NCBI GenBank assembly: GCA_024278155.1 | Contig: JAJRTT010000034.1 | Coordinates: forward strand, 1-8,980 | Length of the DNA stretch: 8,980 bases | Source: Bacteroidota bacterium | Lineage (GTDB): Bacteria; Bacteroidota; Bacteroidia; Bacteroidales; JAADJA01 | Reading direction: 5' to 3' | In this document: positions 1-6,995 of the stretch, one piece after another | Layout: every line of letters begins with the position of its first letter | How positions within the stretch are numbered: position 1 is the stretch's first letter | Notes under the pieces: model-generated | Seen by the model: only the letters and a program-made list of their open reading frames with translations | What the model was told of the DNA's origin: nothing | The model's database searches: none | Made by a program: the position numbers and the translations under genes

Positions 1-462
1 AAGGGTGAAGGTTCCCCTGTAGCCCGAATAATAGTTGTCAACGGAAATATAGTACCAGTCCCCAACGGTTAGGTTCGTATACCCGACGACGACATCGTCG
101 TAAATGCCCACATACCTGTTGCACTCCACTTCGGTCGTGCCATCGGCTTCCCAGAGTGCGAGGTTGACACCACGGACAGTACCTTTCGATCCTCCACGGT
201 CAACAGTGATATTGATCATTGTACTGGTCGCCTGAAAGCGAAACCATACATTGTAATTTGGACTTGTGTTCCAGCAGGAAGCCGCGTTGAGGTCCGCAGT
301 GGCGCCCAATGTGGTATATGCCGCATCTGCGGAACACCAACCACTTGAGTGGGGGACAACGGTAGCAAAACCAAAGTTATCGTTAACCGGTTGTGCTGTT
401 ACAGAATAATCAACTGAAAAGCTAATAATCGCTGCCAATAAAAGAGTGTAAATTACTTTCAT
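1..462 (-). CDS. Secreted beta-sandwich surface protein, N-terminal part (runs off left edge)
   Basis: Reading the minus strand from an ATG at 462 gives 154 uninterrupted codons to the window edge, so the C-terminus is missing. Residues 1-23 form a Sec signal peptide: MK, a hydrophobic stretch, then VTA before Q24 as the likely cleavage site. The mature part begins NDNFGFA, has WCSADAAYTTLGATAD with Cys43, then SCWN with Cys63 and PNYNVWFRF, and ends WYYISVDNYYSGYRGTFTL. From memory this pattern is typical of the beta-sandwich (pre-peptidase-like) domain in large Bacteroidota exported proteins, which often end in a type IX secretion sorting domain or a gliding-associated C-terminal domain. 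That end is not visible here, so T9SS export is inference. Cys43 and Cys63 could form a disulfide. It is divergent from the GT5-N gene and has its own -7 box at 519-526. The molecular function is unknown; adhesion or polymer binding is only a guess. Confidence 0.8.
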   Translation of the reverse strand, partial: MKVIYTLLLAAIISFSVDYSVTAQPVNDNFGFATVVPHSSGWCSADAAYTTLGATADLNAASCWNTSPNYNVWFRFQATSTMINITVDRGGSKGTVRGVNLALWEADGTTEVECNRYVGIYDDVVVGYTNLTVGDWYYISVDNYYSGYRGTFTL

Positions 463-518
463 AATAATTTGGTTTTTAGTTTAAAATATTCAACACGAAT
501 AAAATTGTGCTTGGAATG

Positions 519-526
519 CAAAAGTA
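519..526 (-). promoter_or_regulatory. Bacteroidota-type -7 box for the secreted protein gene
   Basis: On the minus strand the bases read TACTTTTG, an exact match to the Bacteroidota sigma-ABfr -7 consensus TAnnTTTG. It lies 57 bp upstream of the ATG at 462, implying a leader of about 50 nt. No clear TTG -33 element occurs at the usual 19-21 bp spacing; a TTTG at 543-540 is only 13 bp away. Assignment is by motif alone. Confidence 0.5.
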
Positions 527-573
527 ATTCATAAAGTTGCAAATAACGAATTTTTCTTGAAAATTATAAACAA

Positions 574-590
574 TATTTATTTAATAAATA
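574..590. repeat. Perfect 17-bp AT palindrome
   Basis: The bases read TATTTATT-T-AATAAATA, two perfect 8-bp arms around one central T. It sits between the two divergent promoters, upstream of both -7 boxes, where a regulator site would be plausible. Because it is made only of A and T in an AT-rich region, chance is a serious alternative, and no binding family is assigned. Confidence 0.35.
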
Positions 591-709
591 CGTATGCTTT
601 TCGATGAATTGTGAATGTATGCCCGATTGTAAAACGGATGAAAGGAACAGGACATAAAAAACAAGAACACTTTCCGTCAAAAATAAAATCGAATTCCTTA
701 AATGATTAG

Positions 710-740
710 TTGAATGATTGTTAAATTTTTACTACTTTTG
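710..740 (+). promoter_or_regulatory. Promoter of the GT5-N gene (-33 TTG, -7 TACTTTTG)
   Basis: TACTTTTG at 733-740 matches the Bacteroidota -7 consensus TAnnTTTG exactly. A TTG at 710-712 lies 20 bp upstream, the expected spacing for the -33 element. Transcription would begin near 747, about 25 nt before the ATG at 772. This argues against the in-frame TTG at 718 as a start, because that codon would lie upstream of the transcription start. Confidence 0.65.
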
Positions 741-771
741 CAGTCCTTTAGATAGAACCAAGAATGACAAA

Positions 772-1590
772 ATGAAAAAAGCAAAAATACTATTTATATC
801 ACAGGAAATAATCCCCTATTTACCCGAATCGAACATGGGCAATGTTTGCAGGTACCTTCCACAAGCAACACAGGAAAGAAAGAGGGAAATCAGGACTTTT
901 ATGCCAAGGTTCGGGATTATAAACGAACGCAGAAACCAACTTCATGAAGTCATACGGCTTTCGGGCATGAACCTGATCATCAATGACAACGACCACCCTT
1001 TGATTATCAAGGTGGCTTCGATCCAGCAAGCACGGATGCAGATTTATTTTATTGACAACGATGATTATTTTCATCGGAAATTCAAATTTGAAGACAAAAA
1101 GGGGAAGTTTTTTAAAGATAACGATGAACGGGCTATTTTCTTTGCAAGGGGTGTCTTGGAAACCGTCAAGAAACTGGGGTGGGCACCTGATTTGGTGCAC
1201 TGTCATGGTTGGATGTCGAGCCTGGTACCAATCTACATAAAGAAAGCCTTTAAGGACAATCCGATTTTTTCTGATTCCAAGATTGTGCTTTCCGTTTACG
1301 ATGATGATTTCCCGGGGAATTTAAACAGTGATTTTGCCGAAAAGATAAAACTCAAAGGGATTGCAGAGGAAGACACCAAGCATTTCAGAGAGCCTTCCCA
1401 TGCAAATTTAATTAAAGGCGCCATTGATTTTTCCGATGCCGTGATTGTCGGTTCCGAAACGATCAACAGTGAACTTCAATCCTATATTTCCAAACTGGAC
1501 AAGCCTGTCCTTGATTACCAATCCCCTGAAACATATATTGAATCCTATAATAATTTCTACGATGAAATTATTGGTGATCTTGACGATTAA
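772..1590 (+). CDS. Short glycogen/starch synthase-like protein (GT5 N-terminal domain only)
   Basis: This 272-residue protein resembles the N-terminal Rossmann half of GT5 glycogen/starch synthases. It opens MKKAKILFISQEIIPYLPES like the first strand of GlgA, and DLVHCHGWMSSLVPIYIK at 140-157 corresponds to the GlgA motif DIVHxHDWHTALVPxYLK. The C-terminal GT-B domain that binds the ADP-sugar is absent: full GlgA is about 480 residues and this ends after an acidic tail. The usual KxGGLGDV nucleotide-sugar motif appears as SNMGNVCRYLP (20-30), without the Lys and the double Gly. Database entries in Bacteroidota call such proteins glycogen/starch synthase, but a catalytic role is doubtful and the real role is unknown. 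The start is the ATG at 772, downstream of a good promoter; 18 more in-frame codons back to a TTG at 718 are rejected for that reason. It is first in a co-oriented run with the DUF4270 lipoprotein and glmS. Confidence 0.85.
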   Translation: MKKAKILFISQEIIPYLPESNMGNVCRYLPQATQERKREIRTFMPRFGIINERRNQLHEVIRLSGMNLIINDNDHPLIIKVASIQQARMQIYFIDNDDYFHRKFKFEDKKGKFFKDNDERAIFFARGVLETVKKLGWAPDLVHCHGWMSSLVPIYIKKAFKDNPIFSDSKIVLSVYDDDFPGNLNSDFAEKIKLKGIAEEDTKHFREPSHANLIKGAIDFSDAVIVGSETINSELQSYISKLDKPVLDYQSPETYIESYNNFYDEIIGDLDD

Positions 1591-1617
1591 TGTGTTAACT
1601 TAAACTTATTTATCAAA

Positions 1618-2949
1618 TTGAGAACAATTCGTTATTTTTCGATAGCTGCCCTGCTGGGTTTGGCGTTACTGTTTTTTTCACTATTGTCATGCACTAAAAA
1701 ACCTGAATCCATTGGCCTGGATTTGGTGAACGATGACCAAAGTTTTGTGGGCATTGACACTACTTTTGAAATCAATGCCTATTCTTCCATCGAAGATTCC
1801 GTCCGCACGGATGAAACAAGCCTTAACTTATTGGGCAGCAGGTTTTCTGATGTTTTTGGGTTGTCAAATGCAAGTATCTATACCGAAATTAGATTATCAA
1901 AAGTCCAACCCGATTTTGGTGACAACCCAATCCCTGATTCCACGATCCTCAGCCTTGTTTACATGGACTCCTATGGCAACATTGGAACGGAATTGAGCCT
2001 GAAAGTAAATGAGGTAATGGAAAGCTTTTCAAAGGACAGTGTCTATTATGCGGATGCGGAATTTGAAATTTCCCCCAATGAAATGGCCTCGATGAACTTT
2101 ATACCATCCCCCAATGATACCATATATATCGATTCTATTCCAAATCCGGCGGAATTGAGGATTCCGTTGAACAATGATTTGGCGGACAGGGTTTTCGACC
2201 CGGCCAATGTTGACAGTTTGGGCTCCAGCACTTCATTCCTGAATATTTTTAAAGGGCTATATATAAGTGTTGCTGATGTTGGGGTCCCAGGTGATGGTTC
2301 CATTCTTGCTTTTGATCTTTTGAAGGAGCGGTCAAATGTTGTTGTTTATTACCACAACGATGAAGGGGATTCCTTAAGTTATGCGTTCAATATTAACTTG
2401 TTTTGTGGTCGTGTTGGACGGTTTCAGCATGATTATTCACTTAGTTCCGATCCTGTTTTTTTAAGTCAGATTGTGAATGGGGATACCACAAAAGGGGCAG
2501 AAAAACTTTATTTAGAGGGATTGTCGGGAATACAAATGGAGCTGTGGTTTACCGGTCTGGCCGATTGGGTCAATCAGGGGAATATAGCTATAAACCAGGC
2601 AAAATTGATATTGCCCGTTTATACTGATGGCACTTCCGAAGATAACGTTACACCCGAAAGGCTGGTGCTTTTTAAGTATAAAGAAGATGGTTCAAAAGCG
2701 TTCACCACAGATCAAATCGAAGGGGACGCCTACTTCAATGGAACCTATTCCGATGGGTTCAATGACTACTTTTTCCGCTTATCGAGATATACCCAATCAT
2801 TGCTTAACGGCAGGTCCGATTATGGCATTGTCCTTCACCCTTCCGGTAAAAACGTGAAGGCCGAAGAAGTTGTGATTTACGGGACAGGCCCTGCAGACAA
2901 TGAATCGGCCAAGGTGAGGCTGGAAATTATTTACACAGAGATTAAATAA
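1618..2949 (+). CDS. DUF4270 family outer-surface lipoprotein (TTG start)
   Basis: This 443-residue lipoprotein has a type II signal peptide: MRTIRYF, a hydrophobic core, and the lipobox LLSC with Cys25 as the lipidated residue, followed by TKKPESIGLDL. The body matches what I recall of DUF4270, a Bacteroidota family: FKGLYISV near the middle, a serine- and tyrosine-rich beta strand ending VVVYYHND, GRFQHDYS, and LYLEGLSGIQMELWF. The function of DUF4270 is not known; an envelope location is inferred from the lipobox, and no catalytic motif is evident. The start is almost certainly TTG at 1618: the upstream gene's stop at 1588-1590 is in this same frame and no ATG or GTG lies in frame between them. 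The 27-bp gap suggests co-transcription and possible translational coupling with the GT5-N gene. Confidence 0.88.
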   Translation: MRTIRYFSIAALLGLALLFFSLLSCTKKPESIGLDLVNDDQSFVGIDTTFEINAYSSIEDSVRTDETSLNLLGSRFSDVFGLSNASIYTEIRLSKVQPDFGDNPIPDSTILSLVYMDSYGNIGTELSLKVNEVMESFSKDSVYYADAEFEISPNEMASMNFIPSPNDTIYIDSIPNPAELRIPLNNDLADRVFDPANVDSLGSSTSFLNIFKGLYISVADVGVPGDGSILAFDLLKERSNVVVYYHNDEGDSLSYAFNINLFCGRVGRFQHDYSLSSDPVFLSQIVNGDTTKGAEKLYLEGLSGIQMELWFTGLADWVNQGNIAINQAKLILPVYTDGTSEDNVTPERLVLFKYKEDGSKAFTTDQIEGDAYFNGTYSDGFNDYFFRLSRYTQSLLNGRSDYGIVLHPSGKNVKAEEVVIYGTGPADNESAKVRLEIIYTEIK

Positions 2950-2975
2950 CTTCTTTTCGTTTCCTTTAAAATATA

Positions 2976-2983
2976 TACTTTTG
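2976..2983 (+). promoter_or_regulatory. Bacteroidota-type -7 box upstream of glmS
   Basis: TACTTTTG matches TAnnTTTG exactly and lies in the 58-bp gap after the DUF4270 stop, 24 bp before the glmS ATG. There is no TTG at the usual -33 spacing, so the promoter may be weak or may add to read-through from upstream. No Shine-Dalgarno sequence is visible before the ATG; the leader is A/T-rich. Confidence 0.5.
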
Positions 2984-3007
2984 CCGACTAATTAAAACTA
3001 TTGCATT

Positions 3008-4846
3008 ATGTGTGGAATTGTTGGATACGTAGGCTCAAAGCAAGCCTATCCCATTTTAGTAAATGGATTGTACCGTCTTGAATACCGTGGCTACGATAGT
3101 GCCGGCATCGCAATTATGGACGGTGACCTGAAAATGTACAAGACAAAAGGGAAAGTTGCCGACCTTGAGAACTTTGTGTCGGGGAAAGATATTAAAGGCA
3201 CTATTGGGATTGCCCACACCCGTTGGGCCACGCACGGTGAACCCAATGATGTGAATGCCCACCCCCATTTCTCCGAATCCAAACAATTGGCCCTGATCCA
3301 TAATGGGATAATTGAGAATTATGCTTCGCTAAAGGAAGAACTAATCCAAAGAAATTATACGTTCAAGAGCGAAACCGATACGGAAGTACTGGTTTATCTC
3401 ATTGAGGATATTAAGGAAAAAGAGGGCGTGCCACTTGAGGAGGCTGTCCGGATTGCCTTGAACCAGGTGATTGGTGCATATGCCATTGTGGTTATTTCAA
3501 AGAATGACCCGGACATGCTCATAGCGGCACGAAAAGGCAGCCCAATGGTTGTCGGGATTGGAGACGATGATTTTTACATTGCTTCGGATGCCACTCCCAT
3601 TGCCGAATACACAAAGGAGGTGATTTACCTCGATGACGAAGAAATCGTTTGCGTGAGGAAAGGCGAAAAAATTATTCTGAAAACAATTAAAAACAAAGTT
3701 AAAACCCCCTATGTCCAAAAACTGGAAATGAACCTTACCGCTCTTGAAAAAGGGGGGTTTGAGCATTTTATGCTGAAGGAGATATACGAACAGCCCACAT
3801 CCATATTAGACAGTTTCAGGGGTCGCCTTGATGCCAAAAAAGTACTGGTGAAGTTAGGTGGAATAAGTGACTATGAACAAAAAATGGCACAGGCAAAACG
3901 GATTATCATCATTGCCTGTGGAACCTCTTGGCATGCCGGGCTTGTGGGCGAATATTTGTTTGAGGACCTTGCCCGGATCCCGGTGGAAGTTGAGTATGCT
4001 TCCGAATTCCGGTACCGGAATCCCGTGCTTAACGAGGACGATATCATTATTGCCATTTCCCAATCAGGGGAAACCGCGGATACACTTGCTGCAATTCAAT
4101 TGGCAAAATCAAAAGGAGCCACTATTATTGGAATCTGCAATGTGGTGGGTTCTTCTATTCCCCGGACCACACATGCCGGAACATACACTCATGCAGGCCC
4201 AGAAATCGGGGTTGCTTCCACAAAAGCTTTTACGGCACAGGTAACTGTGTTAACACTTATGGCACTCCGGATGGCCCAGATGAAAGGGACCATCGAAAAG
4301 TCGAAATTCCACCATTTGCTTTATGAATTGGAGAGTATTCCATCAAAAGTTGAAGAAGCTTTAAAAGTGGACGAGCAAATAAAAGAGCTGGCACGTATTT
4401 TTACGTTTGCCCGTAATTTCCTCTATCTCGGTCGGGGATATAATTTCCCCGTAGCACTTGAAGGTGCTTTAAAATTGAAGGAGATTTCCTATATACATGC
4501 AGAAGGCTATCCTGCTGCCGAAATGAAACACGGCCCCATTGCGCTTATTGATCGTGAAATGCCGGTCGTGGTTATTGCCACCAACAAAGGGACCTATGAT
4601 AAAGTGGTCTCGAATATCCAGGAGGTGAAAGCCCGTAACGGACGTATCATTGCCATCGTTACCAAAGGCGATACTGCTGTGAAAGAATTGGCCGATTATG
4701 TAATAGAAGTACCTGAAACGGATGAATTGTTTGTGCCTCTTGTTGCCACTATCCCGCTGCAACTTCTTTCGTACCATATTGCCGTGATGCGCGAATGCAA
4801 CGTGGACCAACCAAGGAACCTTGCTAAGTCGGTTACGGTTGAGTAA
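3008..4846 (+). CDS. glmS: Glutamine--fructose-6-phosphate aminotransferase (isomerizing)
   Basis: GlmS converts fructose-6-phosphate and glutamine into glucosamine-6-phosphate and glutamate in the cytoplasm, the committed step to UDP-GlcNAc for peptidoglycan and LPS. The 612 residues match the usual full length (609 in E. coli). The N-terminal glutaminase domain begins MCGIVGYVG, with Cys2 as the nucleophile exposed after Met removal, and carries HTRWATHGEPN at 70-80 and HNGIIEN near 98-104. The two SIS domains follow: ACGTSWHA (303-310), SQSGETADT (351-359), ASTKAFTAQ (403-411), then EGALKLKEISYIHAEGYPA (485-503) and MKHGP (506-510). Glu492, His508 and Lys607 correspond to E. coli Glu488, His504 and Lys603. 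The ending QPRNLAKSVTVE is the classic GlmS C-terminus. All key residues are present. It has a possible own promoter and is convergent with the S41 protease gene. Confidence 0.98.
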   Translation: MCGIVGYVGSKQAYPILVNGLYRLEYRGYDSAGIAIMDGDLKMYKTKGKVADLENFVSGKDIKGTIGIAHTRWATHGEPNDVNAHPHFSESKQLALIHNGIIENYASLKEELIQRNYTFKSETDTEVLVYLIEDIKEKEGVPLEEAVRIALNQVIGAYAIVVISKNDPDMLIAARKGSPMVVGIGDDDFYIASDATPIAEYTKEVIYLDDEEIVCVRKGEKIILKTIKNKVKTPYVQKLEMNLTALEKGGFEHFMLKEIYEQPTSILDSFRGRLDAKKVLVKLGGISDYEQKMAQAKRIIIIACGTSWHAGLVGEYLFEDLARIPVEVEYASEFRYRNPVLNEDDIIIAISQSGETADTLAAIQLAKSKGATIIGICNVVGSSIPRTTHAGTYTHAGPEIGVASTKAFTAQVTVLTLMALRMAQMKGTIEKSKFHHLLYELESIPSKVEEALKVDEQIKELARIFTFARNFLYLGRGYNFPVALEGALKLKEISYIHAEGYPAAEMKHGPIALIDREMPVVVIATNKGTYDKVVSNIQEVKARNGRIIAIVTKGDTAVKELADYVIEVPETDELFVPLVATIPLQLLSYHIAVMRECNVDQPRNLAKSVTVE

Positions 4847-4873
4847 ATCGATGGGTGTCCAAAAGTTTTACTG

Positions 4874-6496
4874 TTAGGCCGGGTTTTCGATTAATTGCAG
4901 GGCTTTGACAAATACACTGTCCGAAGGCAACAGGACGGGATAAAAGCCTTTGTCGTCATATAAATTACGGCCAATATAGGCCTTGATGAGCACGTTGATT
5001 TTTTCGTTGGCAAAACGCAATCCTTCAGTATCTTTTTCAACGCCATTTTCAATGGCAAAATCCACAAACTTTTTTAGGGTCGGGGGTTCGATGTCAAAAC
5101 CATTGTTGAATTCAGAAAAGGACGCATACTGTTTGAACATTTCCCTATGGCCATCCGTAAATTCAAAGGCGAAACGGTACATTAGCCCTTTTTGGAAAAG
5201 CTGATTGTAATAAACCAATCGCTCATCTTTTTCGATGGGGATAAAAACATCGGGCATTATCCCGCCCCCACCATAAACAACTTTTCCGCCAGGTGTAACG
5301 AACTTCAGTGAATCGTTGAAGTGGGTACTGTCCTGATTGTCCATTTCCCCATTGTAATATCTATGGTATGATTCGGTGTAATATCCATCAAAACCCGCTT
5401 CCGAATCATAGGGTTTTTGGATACACCTGCCTGTTGGTGTATAATACCTTGCAACGGTAAGCCGTAAGGCCGAACCATCCAAAAAATCGAGTTGGCGCTG
5501 TACGAGCCCTTTGCCGAACGAACGGCGTCCCACGATCAACCCACGGTCGTTGTCCTGGATTGCCCCTGCAAAGATTTCGCTTGCCGAGGCCGAATTTTCA
5601 TCTATCAAAAGGATTAAACTGTTCTTTTCCAATTTCCCTTTTGAAGTGGCACGGAAAACTTCTTTCGGCTGGTTTCTCCCTTTTGTATAAACGATTAGTT
5701 TTCCATCCTCCAGGAACTCATCGGCCATGTCGATGGCCTCCTGCAAGTAACCGCCTGTATTTCCCCGAAGGTCGATGATCAGGTTTTGCATCCCTTTGTC
5801 AAGGAGCTCTTCAACCGCTTTGTGAAATTCCTGGAAAGTGGTTGCCGAAAACTTGCTTACCTTTATATAGCCTGTGATTTCATCCGGCATATATGAAATA
5901 TCAACACTGTACGTTGGGATCACATCGCGGGTTATTTCAAAATGTAAAAGTTCATCGTATCCCCTTCTGAAAATGCCAACTTTCACCAAACTCCCTTTTT
6001 CCCCTTTCAGCACCTTCATTGCGCCCTTGTTGTCAAGGCCGTTTCCGGCAATCAATGAATCGTTTACGGTAACAATACGATCGCCTGCCATAATGCCCAC
6101 TTTTTCCGAAGGGCCGCCTGCAATGGGCTGGACAACTATCAAGGTATCTTTTTCAATGCGGAACTGCACCCCAATGCCTTCAAAATTCCCGATCAGGGGA
6201 TCGTTCACCTCATGGAATTCCTCTGCGGCAATATATTGGGAATGGGGGTCGAGCGTGCTCAATATCCCGTTTATCCCTTCCCTTGTCAGGTCTTCACGGC
6301 TCACCGAATCAACATATTCCTGTAATATATAGTTTTCCATATCACTCAATTTGTCATACCTGTTCATGTTCAGGTGAAAAAGTTTTGAATTTTGCGAAGT
6401 GACAGGGACCAAGCGGGAACCCCAAAATATCCCGGCAATTAAGGTAATTGCAAAAAGAAAGGGGAGGTATATGAACAGTTTTTTGTTTGAATTCAT
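4874..6496 (-). CDS. S41 family C-terminal processing protease (CtpA/Prc type), membrane-anchored
   Basis: This is a 540-residue serine protease of the carboxyl-terminal processing family, which trims or degrades envelope proteins. Residues 7-24 form one hydrophobic segment after a lysine-containing N-terminus with no clear cleavage or lipobox site, so it is probably anchored in the inner membrane facing the periplasm. STLDPHSQYI (80-89) is the family's N-terminal signature. A PDZ domain spans about 103-190, with GIGVQF (107-112) and AGDRIVTVND (137-146). The S41 core follows, with NLIIDLRGNTGGY (238-250). The Ser-Lys dyad lies in ENSASASEI and SFGKG: Ser304 and Lys329, with Asp315, match E. 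coli Prc Ser430, Lys455 and Asp441 in spacing. About 180 residues follow the core. The ATG at 6496 has a promoter close upstream. The gene is convergent with glmS across 27 bp and divergent from the HMG-CoA lyase gene. The substrate is unknown. Confidence 0.93.
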   Translation of the reverse strand: MNSNKKLFIYLPFLFAITLIAGIFWGSRLVPVTSQNSKLFHLNMNRYDKLSDMENYILQEYVDSVSREDLTREGINGILSTLDPHSQYIAAEEFHEVNDPLIGNFEGIGVQFRIEKDTLIVVQPIAGGPSEKVGIMAGDRIVTVNDSLIAGNGLDNKGAMKVLKGEKGSLVKVGIFRRGYDELLHFEITRDVIPTYSVDISYMPDEITGYIKVSKFSATTFQEFHKAVEELLDKGMQNLIIDLRGNTGGYLQEAIDMADEFLEDGKLIVYTKGRNQPKEVFRATSKGKLEKNSLILLIDENSASASEIFAGAIQDNDRGLIVGRRSFGKGLVQRQLDFLDGSALRLTVARYYTPTGRCIQKPYDSEAGFDGYYTESYHRYYNGEMDNQDSTHFNDSLKFVTPGGKVVYGGGGIMPDVFIPIEKDERLVYYNQLFQKGLMYRFAFEFTDGHREMFKQYASFSEFNNGFDIEPPTLKKFVDFAIENGVEKDTEGLRFANEKINVLIKAYIGRNLYDDKGFYPVLLPSDSVFVKALQLIENPA

Positions 6497-6515
6497 TGTA
6501 AGTGTATTTATGGCA

Positions 6516-6547
6516 CAAAGTTAAAACGTAACGAATCAATAAAACAA
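6516..6547 (-). promoter_or_regulatory. Promoter of the S41 protease gene (-33 TTG, -7 TAACTTTG)
   Basis: On the minus strand TAACTTTG (6523-6516) matches TAnnTTTG, and a TTG (6547-6545) lies 21 bp upstream, close to the usual Bacteroidota spacing. Transcription would start about 13 nt before the ATG at 6496, giving a very short leader with no Shine-Dalgarno sequence. Confidence 0.55.
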
Positions 6548-6966
6548 TAAAATTACGGGAAAAGTTTAAAACTCAACCTTTGATTCGCATTAAAATATTT
6601 TTATTGGATGTTGGACAAGCCGATAAAATCAGGATAGTTTAAATTTATTTGGGCAAGCATGTTGCCTGCACTTCCGGTTAAGGTGGTGTATCTGTTAGCT
6701 GCCTTAAACCCATTTGCAGAATCATTGTTGTTCTTGTTTCCCGGATCAATGCTTTGTCCCTAACCCTTTTAAATTGCAGGAACCTAAACCCGGTTAATTA
6801 TGGATTAATCGCCGAAGGCCGAATAAATCCAGGGAATTCATTCGAGGGATAACCCTCTACAAGGTTTTTACTTGGTCGGCTTTTGCAATTACCGTGTGTT
6901 AGAAGAGTGAAAACCCATGAATTTTTCAGGGCAGAAATAAATTCTTCCGGCGACCGATATTTTTCG

Positions 6967-6974
6967 TATCTTTC
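6967..6974 (+). promoter_or_regulatory. Possible -7 box for the HMG-CoA lyase gene
   Basis: TATCTTTC matches TAnnTTTG at all but the last position and lies 21 bp before the ATG at 6996. No -33 TTG is seen at the usual distance. A weak ribosome-binding candidate, AGGA at 6990-6993, is very close to the start codon. Confidence 0.3.
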
Positions 6975-6995
6975 AAAACAAAAAATATCAGGACA

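Larger units (their letters stand above)
463..771. other. Divergent intergenic region, AT-rich, no gene seen
   Basis: These 309 bp separate the minus-strand secreted protein gene from the plus-strand GT5-N gene. They hold one -7 box for each direction (519-526 minus, 733-740 plus) and a perfect AT-only palindrome at 574-590. I see no open frame with a credible start and no RNA gene. Confidence 0.7.
6497..6995. other. Long divergent intergenic region with no convincing gene
   Basis: About 500 bp separate the divergent protease and HMG-CoA lyase genes. Besides the protease promoter it holds a short hairpin GAGGG-ATAA-CCCTC at 6844-6857 and a minus-strand stretch at 6601-6759 that stays open for 52 codons before TAA. 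That stretch lacks a start codon and is preceded in frame by TAG. A second start-less minus-strand frame runs from inside the lyase gene to a TAA near 6800. These might be remnants of a decayed gene, but nothing recognisable is encoded and chance is possible. Confidence 0.45.

Noticed and set aside
718..771. N-terminal extension of the GT5-N protein from a TTG at 718
   Set aside because: The TTG lies upstream of the exact -7 box at 733-740, and the extension (MLNFYYFCSP) does not resemble the family, whereas MKKAKILFISQE at 772 does.
2950..3007. glmS ribozyme/riboswitch
   Set aside because: The gap before glmS is only 58 bp, too short for the roughly 150-nt ribozyme, and it contains a -7 box instead. 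The ribozyme is characteristic of Gram-positive bacteria.
4847..4873. Shared terminator between convergent glmS and protease genes
   Set aside because: The 27-bp gap has only a weak AAAA/TTTT inversion and no GC-rich stem, so no terminator is called.
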